From: Kribbella solani
GTDB taxonomy: Bacteria; Actinomycetota; Actinomycetes; Propionibacteriales; Kribbellaceae
Length of the DNA: 64,000 bases
Direction of reading: 5' to 3'
Assembly (NCBI RefSeq): GCF_014205295.1
Contig: NZ_JACHNF010000001.1
Location: forward strand, 682,001 to 746,000
Shown here: positions 28,434-37,044 of the stretch, piece by piece
Layout of the letters: each line of letters begins with the position of its first letter
Numbering within the stretch: the stretch's first letter is position 1
Position numbers and translations under genes: made by a program
The notes under the pieces: generated by a model
Databases searched by the model: none
Told to the model about the DNA's origin: nothing
The model's input: the letters and a program-made list of their open reading frames with translations, nothing else

Positions 28434-30061
28434 GACCGGCAACCTCCCCAGGGCTTGGTCGAGTCGACGTCGTAGTAGCGGTCGTACTTCTCCTGTTCCT
28501 CGTCGGCGAGCGTCGTCGGCGTGGGGAACTCGACCGTTGTAATGCTGGGCGGCAAGAGGACTCCGCTGCCTGGTACGCCCCACCCGGGGTTCCACACGTT
28601 GAGCGCCTTCTCGATGTCGGCGATCTTCCCTTCGTCGGCGCTGCCGAGGCGGAAGGCGTCGGCCCAGAGCTTCACCCGGTACTGCCGCACCAGCAGGTCT
28701 TCGTCGTCGAGGAACGCCACGGAGTGCTCGATGTCGGTGTACAGACTGCGCCGGGTGAAATTGGCCGACCCGATGATCGCCCACTGGTCGTCGACGATGG
28801 TGCTCTTCGTGTGCACCACCACGTCACGGGAGAACATCATCACCTGGGTGCGCTGCCCCGAAGTCATCCCCTTCAGCAATCCTTGGGACAGTGCGGCCAG
28901 CCCGTACGGCGGGTACTTCGGGTCGGTCGGATCGGCAATCCCGGCGACCAGAACCACGGTGAGGGCGGGCTTACGCTGAATGGTGTCCCGCAGCGCCGAC
29001 ATCAGCTCGATCGACCAGAACGCCTGGTCCTCGACGTAGATGAAGCGCTCGGCCGCCTTGATCGCCTTCAGCCACGCACAGCGGATCTCGAACAGACCGT
29101 CCTGGGCCCACGAGATCCTGTCGTTCTCGGGAAACTGGTTGAAGGTCGTGTAGTGGAACTGGGGCAAGGTGCGCAGTGACTGGACCCGATGTTTGCCGGG
29201 CGCCGTGGTCGGCAAGGAGCGCGCGGCCAGCTCCGGCGTACCGAGGGTGTGGCTCGGGAGGTTCGCCGTCCCGAGGCTGAACGGCCGGATCTTTCGAACT
29301 CTGATCTCGTTCCACATGTCCCGGAAGTAGTCGTGCAGCGCCTGCACCGCCGGACCCTCGACTCGCGCCTGCACGTCGTGCCACTGCCGGGTGGGGTGCG
29401 GCGCAAGACCGTGCCGATCGCCGGCGAAATCCAGCCCACCGGTGTACCCGATCGCGCCGCTGTCGCTCCCGACGATCACCAGCTTGGTGTGCGCGGCGCC
29501 CGCGGAGTGCGTCAGGATGTTCACCCAGACCTTGTCCGCGAGCGTCGGCTCGGTGCGCAGATCCTTGATGGCGGCCAAGGTGCCGATATTGGTGCTGCGG
29601 ACCGAGATCAGCCCGCCCTGCACCGCCCTGGCCTGGTTGAAATTGTTGGCCATGATGGCAAACGAGGCCCAGCCCAGGACCCGGACGTCGACCCCGGCCC
29701 GCGCCTTGGCCTTCAGCAAGTCGGTCATCAGCGCCGCGGCCGCGGGTCCGTCGAGTGAGAACGGCTTGTCCAGCTCGACCGCCGGTACGGTCACGCCCGA
29801 CCCGCCCGGAGCCGGGTCGACCTTCCCGCCGACCAGGTGCAGCCACCAGCCGGTGAGGTAGATGAACTGCTTCTTGTTCTCTTCCGGCGTGCCACGACCC
29901 AAGAGGTCGAGCTGTGCCTTGAGATCGTTGAAGTAGGTGGTGCCGTCGATCAGCGGCGTGATCTTGTTACCGGCCGACGTAAGCGGCATCGGTTGGGACG
30001 GGAGCACCACGTCCTCGGGCTGGACGAAGTATTTCTTGATCAGCGCATCGATGTCCGCCAC
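28430..30061 (-). CDS. Phospholipase D-fold protein with one degenerate HKD motif
   Basis: This 543-aa protein starts at GTG 30061, after a GGGGGG run 7 nt upstream. It has the two-lobed PLD superfamily layout. The C-terminal motif is canonical: HTKSTIVDD near residue 417, then IIGSANFTRRSLYTDIEHS. The N-terminal motif is HTKLVIVGSD at H191: the aspartate expected seven residues after H191 is Gly198, with Asp at 200, followed by IGYTGGLDFAGDRHG. PLD enzymes usually need both motifs, so activity may be altered or lost. There is no signal peptide, suggesting cytosolic action on phosphodiesters (lipid or nucleic acid). It is the first gene of a 20-kb operon with the two giant proteins. Confidence 0.85.
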   Translation of the reverse strand: MADIDALIKKYFVQPEDVVLPSQPMPLTSAGNKITPLIDGTTYFNDLKAQLDLLGRGTPEENKKQFIYLTGWWLHLVGGKVDPAPGGSGVTVPAVELDKPFSLDGPAAAALMTDLLKAKARAGVDVRVLGWASFAIMANNFNQARAVQGGLISVRSTNIGTLAAIKDLRTEPTLADKVWVNILTHSAGAAHTKLVIVGSDSGAIGYTGGLDFAGDRHGLAPHPTRQWHDVQARVEGPAVQALHDYFRDMWNEIRVRKIRPFSLGTANLPSHTLGTPELAARSLPTTAPGKHRVQSLRTLPQFHYTTFNQFPENDRISWAQDGLFEIRCAWLKAIKAAERFIYVEDQAFWSIELMSALRDTIQRKPALTVVLVAGIADPTDPKYPPYGLAALSQGLLKGMTSGQRTQVMMFSRDVVVHTKSTIVDDQWAIIGSANFTRRSLYTDIEHSVAFLDDEDLLVRQYRVKLWADAFRLGSADEGKIADIEKALNVWNPGWGVPGSGVLLPPSITTVEFPTPTTLADEEQEKYDRYYDVDSTKPWGGCRS

Positions 30062-30128
30062 CGGATAGCCCCCCAGCTATGCACAGCACCCCGGACCGGA
30101 CATGGGCGATCCGGCCATCACCCACAGG

Positions 30129-30155
30129 ATTGCACACGCGACACAGCGTGACAAT
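30129..30155. promoter_or_regulatory. Operator-like palindrome in divergent promoter region
   Basis: ATTGCACACGC (30129-30139) faces GCGTGACAAT (30146-30155), an imperfect inverted repeat around a 6-nt centre. It lies 67 bp upstream of the PLD-like gene start and 106 bp upstream of the amine oxidase start. It could bind a dimeric regulator acting on both operons; the binder is unknown. Confidence 0.4.
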
Positions 30156-30261
30156 GGCCTGTCAGTTGCCGCTGCTCAGATCGCCGCCCGCCGACTTCTT
30201 GTAATCGTTGCATGAAACTGTTTACCCTCGACGGGCGGATCGGAGAGGGTGTGATCGTCGG

Positions 30262-31650
30262 GTGGATCAGGTGGATGCGGTGGTGGTCGGAGCGGGGCTG
30301 TCCGGCCTGGTGGCGGCGCGGCGGCTGACCTCCGCGGGGTGGAGGGTGGCCGTGCTCGAGGCGCGGGACCGGGTCGGCGGGCGGACGTTGAACGCTGATG
30401 TGGACGGCTGGCCCGGCAAGGTGGTCGAGGTTGGCGGTCAGTTCACCGGACCAGGCCAGGACGCGATTCAGCGGGTCGCGGGGGAGGTCGGCATCGGTAC
30501 GTTCCCGACGTACGACCTCGGCGTCAACCTGCTGGAGTTGGGCGGCCGGGTGCGACGGTGGCGCGGACGTGAGCCGTGGGTCGGGTTTGCCGCCTCCGCC
30601 GCCTATGTCCGGGCGGAGCACACGTTGAACCGGATGGCGCGCACGGTTCCGCCGGAGCGGCCGTGGACCACTGCCCAGGCGGCCGAGTGGGACGCGATGA
30701 CGCTGGCGGACTGGATCCGCGGTCAGGTCCGCTCCGAGCGGGCCCGTGTTCTGCTGGCGATGGCCGTCCGCGCCGTGTGGTCGGTGGAACCGGAAGATCT
30801 TTCGCTCTTGCACGTCCTTGCTTGTGTCAATGCGGCCGGCAACCTGCAACGTCTGGTGCGTACGGCGGGTGGCGCGCAGCAGGACCGCTTCGTCGGAGGT
30901 TCTCAGCTGATCGCCGAGAAGCTGGCCGAACGGCTCCCCGAGCCGCCACGTCTTCAGCACCCGGTGCAGCGGATAGCGCAGTACGAGCATCATGTCCTGG
31001 TCAGCACCCAGGACACGGCGATCCAGGCCCGGCGGGTGATCGTCGCGCTGCCGCCGATGCTTGCCGCGCGGATCAGGTACGAACCGCTGCCTCCGGGGCG
31101 TACGCAACTGTTGGCGCGCACTCCACAAGGCAGGACGCTCAAGTACCTGGCCGTGTACGACGAACCGTTCTGGCGTCGTGGCGGCCTGTCCGGACAGGCC
31201 GCGAGTGAACAAGGTCCGGTCACGGCGACGTTCGACAACTCGCCCCCGGACGGCTCGCCGGGGATTCTGCTCGGATTTGTCACCGGTCGCCACGCGCGCC
31301 GACTGCTCGACCTGCCCGCGGCGGCGCGACAGGACGAGGTGCTTCGGTGTTTCGCCGCCTGGTACGGCGACCGCGCGTCGCGTCCGCGCCAGGTGCTGGT
31401 GGGGTCGTGGACCGAAGAGGAATGGACGCGTGGGTGCTACGCCGGCTACTTCACCCCCGGCGCCTGGACGTCGTGCGGCGAGTGGTTGCGGCGGGCGCAC
31501 GGTCGCGTGCACTGGGCGGGGTCGGAGACGGCGACGCGGTGGATCGGGTTCATGGACGGCGCCGTCACGGCCGGCGAACGGGCCGCGGCCGAAGTACTGG
31601 CCGAATTCGCCGGGGAAAGTGGAACCCGACGTCGTCCAGCGGCGAAGTAG
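30262..31650 (+). CDS. Flavin-dependent amine oxidase (FAD/NAD(P)-binding)
   Basis: This protein of 462 aa starts at GTG 30262, chosen because the dinucleotide-binding motif VDAVVVGAGLSGLVAARR begins four residues in and GGAGAGGG lies 12 nt upstream; a TTG 18 codons earlier is also open. The N-terminal Rossmann fold continues with VAVLEARDRVGGRTLNADV. The C-terminal FAD motif is VHWAGSETATRWIGFMDGAV. This is the monoamine oxidase family, which oxidises primary amines to aldehydes with H2O2 release; the substrate is not predictable. It is first in an operon, 3 nt before the ECF sigma gene, an unusual position for an oxidase. Confidence 0.8.
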   Translation: MDQVDAVVVGAGLSGLVAARRLTSAGWRVAVLEARDRVGGRTLNADVDGWPGKVVEVGGQFTGPGQDAIQRVAGEVGIGTFPTYDLGVNLLELGGRVRRWRGREPWVGFAASAAYVRAEHTLNRMARTVPPERPWTTAQAAEWDAMTLADWIRGQVRSERARVLLAMAVRAVWSVEPEDLSLLHVLACVNAAGNLQRLVRTAGGAQQDRFVGGSQLIAEKLAERLPEPPRLQHPVQRIAQYEHHVLVSTQDTAIQARRVIVALPPMLAARIRYEPLPPGRTQLLARTPQGRTLKYLAVYDEPFWRRGGLSGQAASEQGPVTATFDNSPPDGSPGILLGFVTGRHARRLLDLPAAARQDEVLRCFAAWYGDRASRPRQVLVGSWTEEEWTRGCYAGYFTPGAWTSCGEWLRRAHGRVHWAGSETATRWIGFMDGAVTAGERAAAEVLAEFAGESGTRRRPAAK

Positions 31651-31653
31651 GGC

Positions 31654-32274
31654 ATGAATCAGGCTCCTTCGCCGACCACGGATCACCCACCCCCAGAATC
31701 GTCCCCGCCACCGTCCTCCGACCGTGAGCTGCTGTCGGGTTCGGTCGCGGACTTCGGCCGGCTGTTCGATCGGTACGCCGCTCAACTCCATCGCTACTGC
31801 TCACGACGGATCGGGCCCGACCTCGCCGACGACGTCGTGGCCGAGACGTTTCTGATCGCGTACGAGCGTCGTTGTTCTTTCGACCCGAGCCGCTCGTCGG
31901 GACTGCCCTGGCTGTACGGCATCGCCACCAACGTCCTGCATCGGCATCGCAAGGCCGAGGCACGGGCGCACCGGATTCTCACGTACCAGGGCGACTCGGC
32001 CGACATCGTGGCCGAAACGGCGACGGAGCGGACCGACGCGGCCGCGCGGATCCGGACGATCGCCCGCGTGCTCGGCGCGCTGCCACGACGGCATCGTGAC
32101 GTCATCTTCCTGGCCGCCGCGGGCCTGGAGTACGCCGAGATCGCGGCGGCGCTCGCGATTCCGGTCGGCACCGTGCGGTCCCGCCTGCACCGGGCCAGGG
32201 CCCGGCTGCGGTGGGCGCTCGACCATTCCGATGTTCCGACGATTGTGAGGTCCGGCCATGCAGAAGCATCCTGA
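31654..32274 (+). CDS. ECF-type RNA polymerase sigma factor
   Basis: This 206-aa protein has a Pro/Ser-rich leader of about 25 residues, then sigma region 2 (FGRLFDRYAAQLHRYCSRRI, DDVVAETFLIAYERRCSF, LPWLYGIATNVLHRHRKAEA). Sigma region 4 follows (LGALPRRHRDVIFLAAAGLE, YAEIAAALAIPVGTVRSRLH, RARARLRWAL). It directs RNA polymerase to alternative promoters. Its last 17 nt overlap the CU044_5270 gene, the usual coupling of an ECF sigma with its membrane-bound partner. The likely regulon includes its own operon, which ends in a secreted protease. Confidence 0.92.
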   Translation: MNQAPSPTTDHPPPESSPPPSSDRELLSGSVADFGRLFDRYAAQLHRYCSRRIGPDLADDVVAETFLIAYERRCSFDPSRSSGLPWLYGIATNVLHRHRKAEARAHRILTYQGDSADIVAETATERTDAAARIRTIARVLGALPRRHRDVIFLAAAGLEYAEIAAALAIPVGTVRSRLHRARARLRWALDHSDVPTIVRSGHAEAS

Positions 32275-33313
32275 AGTTCAGGAGGTCATCGACACCTACG
32301 ACAGCGTGCTGCCGGTGGCGAGCGCGGAGCAGTTGTCCGCGGTCCGGCGGCAGGTGCTCGCCCGGTTGGACGAGCGTCCCACCGCGGCCCGGCGGCGGCT
32401 GCGGGTGAGTCTGGCGACGACCGCCGTCGGCGCGCTGGCGGTGACTGCCGCGGTCGCCGCGTTCATCGTCCCGGGAGCCGACGTCCGGCCCGGCGACGCG
32501 CCGGCGATGACGACGGTCGTGGCGACGCTCGACCAACTGGCGGTTCGATCGGCGGACGCGAGAGCGTTGCCGGTGCCAGCCGGCGCATTCGTCTACACCC
32601 GCGGCCGGGAGGTCAGCCTGACCGCCACCTCGGCGATCACCGGAGCAGAGGCGTTGTGGTACCGGTCGGAAACGGTTCGCGAGAGCTGGGCATCGTCGAC
32701 AGGCCTCGAGCCGCGGCGGATCGTCATGACGCGTGGCCTGAACGCCGTACCTCTGCGCGCGGGCGACGCGGCGAAGCTGGATGCCTCCGGTCTTCCCTGG
32801 CGGCGGGTCCAGAAGGTGACGTTGCCGGACGCAACCAAAGCGGCGCCTGCACCGGCCGCCCAACAGGTCGGCGTGACCGAGCCGACGCCGGCGTACCTGG
32901 CGTCGTTGCCGACCCAGCCGGACCGGTTGCTCGACGCACTGCGCCGCGTCGCGCCTACCAACACGAAGTGGTCGGCCGAACAGAACGTCTTCCAGCTGGT
33001 GGCCGTGCTGGTCAGCTCCGGGGACGCGCTGCTGTCGCCTGAACTTCGGGCCGGTCTCTATCGGGCCCTTGCCAAGCTGCCCGGTGTCGAACAGGTCGCG
33101 GGCCAACTCGATCTGGCCGGCCGGCCGGCCCTCGCCATCGCACGGACCGAGGGCGGCGTGCGGGAGGAGATCCTGATCAGTCCGCGAACCTCCCGGGTTG
33201 TCGGTACCAAGCAGGTGCTCGTGACGGCGCAGGACGGTCTGCCCGCGGGCACGGTGCTGAGCCGGACGACGTTCGACCAGAAGCTCGTGGCCTCCGTAGG
33301 CGCCATCCGCTGA
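32258..33313 (+). CDS. CU044_5270-family membrane protein, probable anti-sigma factor
   Basis: This 351-aa protein overlaps the sigma gene by 17 nt. Residues 1-48 form a short cytosolic helical part (AEQLSAVRRQVLARLDERPT). One membrane segment follows (LATTAVGALAVTAAVAAFIV, about 51-70). The remaining 280 residues would be extracellular and match the CU044_5270 family layout (ALPVPAGAFVYTRGREVSL, LRAGLYRALAKLPGVEQVA, EILISPRTSRVVGTKQVLV). This family is regularly encoded beside ECF sigma factors in actinobacteria. Holding the sigma factor at the membrane and releasing it on an external cue is inferred from that association. Confidence 0.8.
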   Translation: MQKHPEVQEVIDTYDSVLPVASAEQLSAVRRQVLARLDERPTAARRRLRVSLATTAVGALAVTAAVAAFIVPGADVRPGDAPAMTTVVATLDQLAVRSADARALPVPAGAFVYTRGREVSLTATSAITGAEALWYRSETVRESWASSTGLEPRRIVMTRGLNAVPLRAGDAAKLDASGLPWRRVQKVTLPDATKAAPAPAAQQVGVTEPTPAYLASLPTQPDRLLDALRRVAPTNTKWSAEQNVFQLVAVLVSSGDALLSPELRAGLYRALAKLPGVEQVAGQLDLAGRPALAIARTEGGVREEILISPRTSRVVGTKQVLVTAQDGLPAGTVLSRTTFDQKLVASVGAIR

Positions 33314-33338
33314 TCAGCTTCGACAAGGAGGCTTCTCG

Positions 33339-36300
33339 ATGAGAGTTCTACGAAGTCGCGTGGTGCGCCTCGGACTCGCGGTGGCGCTGGTCGCGGCCGT
33401 GGGCCTGGCGGTCAGCAGCGACCCACGGGTCGCGGACGCGAGGGATTCCGGCGCCGCGACAACTGCCTGGACGCGGACGAACATGGCCGGAGAGCAAGTC
33501 ACGCTTGTGACCGGGGACCGGGTGCTGTTCGACGTGCGCGGATCAAAGGTCCTGTCGGTGCACCTGAGCAGACCTGGCGGTGTCTCTTCGTTCGTCAAGT
33601 ACCAGCGCGACGGTGACTGGTACGTGCTGCCGATGTCGGTTGCCGACCTGGTCAGTTCGGGGCAACTCGACGAGCAACTGTTCAACATCACCGGACTGAT
33701 TCGGCAGGGATACGGCGATCAGAAGTCGAGTGATGTGCCCGTGCTGGTGCAGTACTCGAACGTGGCCGCGACGAAGAGCGCGCCGTCGGGTGCCCGGCGA
33801 GAGCGCCGGTTGCCGGCGCTGAAACTCGCCGCGATCGATGCCCCGAAACAGGTGGCCGGACGAGTCTGGGAGCAGTTGACCAAGCCGGTCGCGCGTGGGC
33901 AGCGGGTACTGGCCGCGGGGACTCAGCGGATCTGGCTCAATGCTCGCGTGCGGGCTGACCTCGACCGCAGCGTGCCGCAGATCGGAGCGCCGGCCGCGTG
34001 GCAGGCCGGATTCACCGGTCGGCAGGTCCGCGTCGCCGTCCTCGACACCGGAATCGACGCCGCGCATCCGGATCTTGCCGGCAAGGTGGCGGTCGCGAAG
34101 AACTTCACGGACACCGCGGACGTCGGCGATCATGTCGGTCACGGCACCCATGTCGCGGGAACCATCGCCGGATCGGGCAGTGCGTCCGGGGGCAAGTATC
34201 GCGGCGTCGCTCCGGATGCGCGGCTGGTGATCGGGAAGGTCCTCGACGACACGGGTACGGGGCAACTGGACGATCTGCTCGCCGGGATGCAGTGGGCGGT
34301 CACGGAGGCGCACGCCAAGATCGTCAACCTGAGTCTCGGGGGTCGAGGCGACGGCACCGACCCAGTCGCCCAGGCGGTGGATCAGCTCAGCGGGCAGTAC
34401 GGTGTGCTGTTCGTGGCGGCTGCCGGAAACGACGGCCCGGGCCGCGGAACCCTGCACACGCCCGGTGTCGCGGCGGCAGCGCTGACCGTCGGCGCAGTCG
34501 ACGCGGAGGACGTGCTGACCGAGTTCTCCAGCCGGGGACCAGGCCTGCCCGGCTCCTCCGTCAAACCGGAGATCGTTGCCCCAGGTGATCAGATCGTCGC
34601 GGCGCGAGCTGCCGGAACTCTCGGCCGCTGGGCGGTCGACGAGCACTACGCGCGGCTGAGCGGAACTTCGATGGCAACGCCGCATGTCGCCGGCGCCGCG
34701 GCGCTCCTGGCCGAACAGCACCCGCGGTGGACCGGCTCGCAACTCAAGGCAGTGCTCTCCGGAACGGCACACCCGGTCGCGGGCGATGCCGATGCGGTCG
34801 GCGCAGGTCGCGTCGACCTGGCTCGCGCGGTCAGGCAGACGCTTACCGCAGCGCAGCCGGAGGTACACACGTTCTTCCGCTGGCCGAATCTCGACCTGCC
34901 GGCCAGGCGACTCCCGATCACTTACACCAACGCGGGCTCGGCGGCTGTCACTCTGAACCTGGCACTCGAGCTCCGGAACGGCGACGGCGACCCTGCACCG
35001 TCAGGGACGGCTCACCTCAGCACGACGGCGCTACTCGTTCCCGCGGGCGAATCCGCGACGGTTGATTTGATCGCCACTCCCGCCGCCGGTGCCGCCGGAC
35101 GTTACACCGGCACCGTCACGGCCACGGCAGGCGACCTGGTCATTCGTACGCCGGCAGCTGTCGAGCAGGAGGACGAACGCTACGACCTCACGGTCCACCT
35201 GCGCGATCGCCGGGGCGCGGAGGTCGCGGCCGGCCACGGCAGCACGCTTGTCCTCGGCGACGCGGGTGACTTCTACCGTGTTCTACCTGGTGGGACAGCG
35301 CGGGTCCAACGCGGTCACTACACCGTTATCGGCGAAGTGAGCGACGACGATCCAGGTGACCTGGAGGCTCGCGCGCTGATGATCGCTCAGCCGGACGTCG
35401 ACATCACCGCGGACCGCGAGCTGGCCCTCAGCGTTCGGCAGACGGTTCCCGTACGGGCCCAGATCGACCGGCCGGGCCGAACCTCCGGCAACGTCCAGAT
35501 CGACATCTGCCGCGAGAACCAGTGCGTTCTGTCGTTCTTCGATCCGCAGTTCGCGGAGCTGTACGCCGGCTCGGTGCCCGGCGTCCGCTCCGGCAAGTTC
35601 TTTCTCACCCTGTCGGCGGAGCTCGAGCGCGCGGCGACCGAGGTCCGGGTCACGTCGCCCGCGCGGTTCCCGGTCGACGCGCAGTGGTACTACCAATCGC
35701 CGCGGCGAACCGGCAACTATCGACTGACGATCGCCAAGGCCGGCGGCGGTACCGTCGCGGAACTGGATGCCGCCCGGCCACGTGGTCGCGCGGTGCTTCT
35801 CGACCTTCCGGCGGCTACCACGGCCGCGCGCATCCGGGAGACGGTTCAGCGAGTCGCGGCAGCGGGTGGCCGGCTAGTACTGCTCCGCTTCGGCTCGGGA
35901 GCGAGTCCTGTTCCGGATCCAGGTACTACGGCGCTGCCGACGATCGCGGTGACGGGACAGGGCGCCGCACAGCTGGCCGAGATCGATAGCGCGGTGGCCA
36001 CGATCAGCACCATCCCGGACAGCCCTGACCTTTATCATCTCGCCTATGCCGAGCGCGGGTCGCTCCCGGCATCGATGACCTATCGAGTACGGACGAACGA
36101 CCTCGCGCGGGTCCACACCCGCCAGTACGACGCCGGCGAGTACGCGCCTCGGCTGGCCTCGGCCTGGACCGTCATCGACGGACGAACCATCGCCAACAGC
36201 GGCGTGCGACTGTTGCCATGGGACCGTGACGAGTACTACCTCCCCGGACGATGGGAATCGGCGAACGACTCCGGCTACCCGGGGACGCCGGACATGCTGA

Positions 36301-37019
36301 TCGGAGGGCAGACGCTGCGGCGGGGTGCGAACCCGGGCCAGGATTGGAACAAGGCGGTCGCGGGCCCAGGCCTGGCGGGAACCCGGATCAGGAGCACGCA
36401 GGCCTGGGCGGCACTCCACGGAACGACACTCGACGTGGCGGTGCCGCTGCTCAGCGACTCCGGCGGTCATGTCCGCTTCGCCGACGATCTCAGGGTACTC
36501 AACCGCGGCACCGGCGGCACGGTTCTCACCCACGACGGAGCTGTTGCCGGGAGCAACGGAACGCCCGGAGAGGGGATCTTCGAGGTCCCGAACCGCAGCG
36601 GCCGATTCGAACTCAGCGCGAGTACGGCGATCGACGATCCGCAATGGCGAACCTCGACGAAGGTGTCCGTGAGGTGGGCATTCGGCATCGAGCGGGACGG
36701 GCCGCTGCCGCTGTCGGTGGTTCGATTCATGCCGGCCGTCGACCCGCACAACCAGGCGCGAGCGGGCCAGGTCAGGGTGCCGATCGCTATCGAGCGGCAG
36801 GAGGGTGCTGCTCCGGCGCGAGTCCGGAGTCTGGCGGTTGACGTTTCCTACGATGACGGTGACACCTGGCGCGCGGCGCGCGTGACTCGTACCGGCGCGG
36901 GATTCGTTGCCAACGTACACAATCGGCCGAACGGCTTTATCTCGTTGCGTAGCCGGCTCAGCGACAGTGCCGGAGACACCAGCGATCAGACGATCATCCG
37001 GGCGTACCACGTGCGCTGA
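33339..37019 (+). CDS. Large secreted S8 (subtilisin) serine peptidase
   Basis: This 1226-aa pre-protein starts at ATG 33339, with AAGGAGG 8 nt upstream. A Sec signal peptide (VVRLGLAVALVAAVGLAVSS) is followed by a propeptide-like stretch. The catalytic triad is clear: Asp in VRVAVLDTGIDAAHPD (about residue 235), His in GHGTHVAGTIAGSGSASGG (about 268), Ser in LSGTSMATPHVAGAAALLA (about 443); the oxyanion Asn is in FVAAAGNDGPG. The 700 C-terminal residues are beta-rich, non-catalytic modules (RYTGTVTATAGDLVIRTPAA). The gene closes the amine oxidase-sigma-anti-sigma operon, suggesting sigma-controlled release of an extracellular protease. Confidence 0.93.
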   Translation: MRVLRSRVVRLGLAVALVAAVGLAVSSDPRVADARDSGAATTAWTRTNMAGEQVTLVTGDRVLFDVRGSKVLSVHLSRPGGVSSFVKYQRDGDWYVLPMSVADLVSSGQLDEQLFNITGLIRQGYGDQKSSDVPVLVQYSNVAATKSAPSGARRERRLPALKLAAIDAPKQVAGRVWEQLTKPVARGQRVLAAGTQRIWLNARVRADLDRSVPQIGAPAAWQAGFTGRQVRVAVLDTGIDAAHPDLAGKVAVAKNFTDTADVGDHVGHGTHVAGTIAGSGSASGGKYRGVAPDARLVIGKVLDDTGTGQLDDLLAGMQWAVTEAHAKIVNLSLGGRGDGTDPVAQAVDQLSGQYGVLFVAAAGNDGPGRGTLHTPGVAAAALTVGAVDAEDVLTEFSSRGPGLPGSSVKPEIVAPGDQIVAARAAGTLGRWAVDEHYARLSGTSMATPHVAGAAALLAEQHPRWTGSQLKAVLSGTAHPVAGDADAVGAGRVDLARAVRQTLTAAQPEVHTFFRWPNLDLPARRLPITYTNAGSAAVTLNLALELRNGDGDPAPSGTAHLSTTALLVPAGESATVDLIATPAAGAAGRYTGTVTATAGDLVIRTPAAVEQEDERYDLTVHLRDRRGAEVAAGHGSTLVLGDAGDFYRVLPGGTARVQRGHYTVIGEVSDDDPGDLEARALMIAQPDVDITADRELALSVRQTVPVRAQIDRPGRTSGNVQIDICRENQCVLSFFDPQFAELYAGSVPGVRSGKFFLTLSAELERAATEVRVTSPARFPVDAQWYYQSPRRTGNYRLTIAKAGGGTVAELDAARPRGRAVLLDLPAATTAARIRETVQRVAAAGGRLVLLRFGSGASPVPDPGTTALPTIAVTGQGAAQLAEIDSAVATISTIPDSPDLYHLAYAERGSLPASMTYRVRTNDLARVHTRQYDAGEYAPRLASAWTVIDGRTIANSGVRLLPWDRDEYYLPGRWESANDSGYPGTPDMLIGGQTLRRGANPGQDWNKAVAGPGLAGTRIRSTQAWAALHGTTLDVAVPLLSDSGGHVRFADDLRVLNRGTGGTVLTHDGAVAGSNGTPGEGIFEVPNRSGRFELSASTAIDDPQWRTSTKVSVRWAFGIERDGPLPLSVVRFMPAVDPHNQARAGQVRVPIAIERQEGAAPARVRSLAVDVSYDDGDTWRAARVTRTGAGFVANVHNRPNGFISLRSRLSDSAGDTSDQTIIRAYHVR

Positions 37020-37044
37020 CGGTACGCGAGGTCGGCGGTCGAAG

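Noticed and set aside
10141..30061. NRPS/PKS, Rhs or contractile-injection system as explanation for the giant genes
   Set aside because: No ketosynthase, adenylation, carrier, RHS/YD-repeat, sheath, baseplate or AAA ATPase motifs were seen in or beside the operon.
30118..31791. 557-codon minus-strand frame opposite the amine oxidase
   Set aside because: It is a mirror frame of a clear flavoprotein gene and shows no domain.
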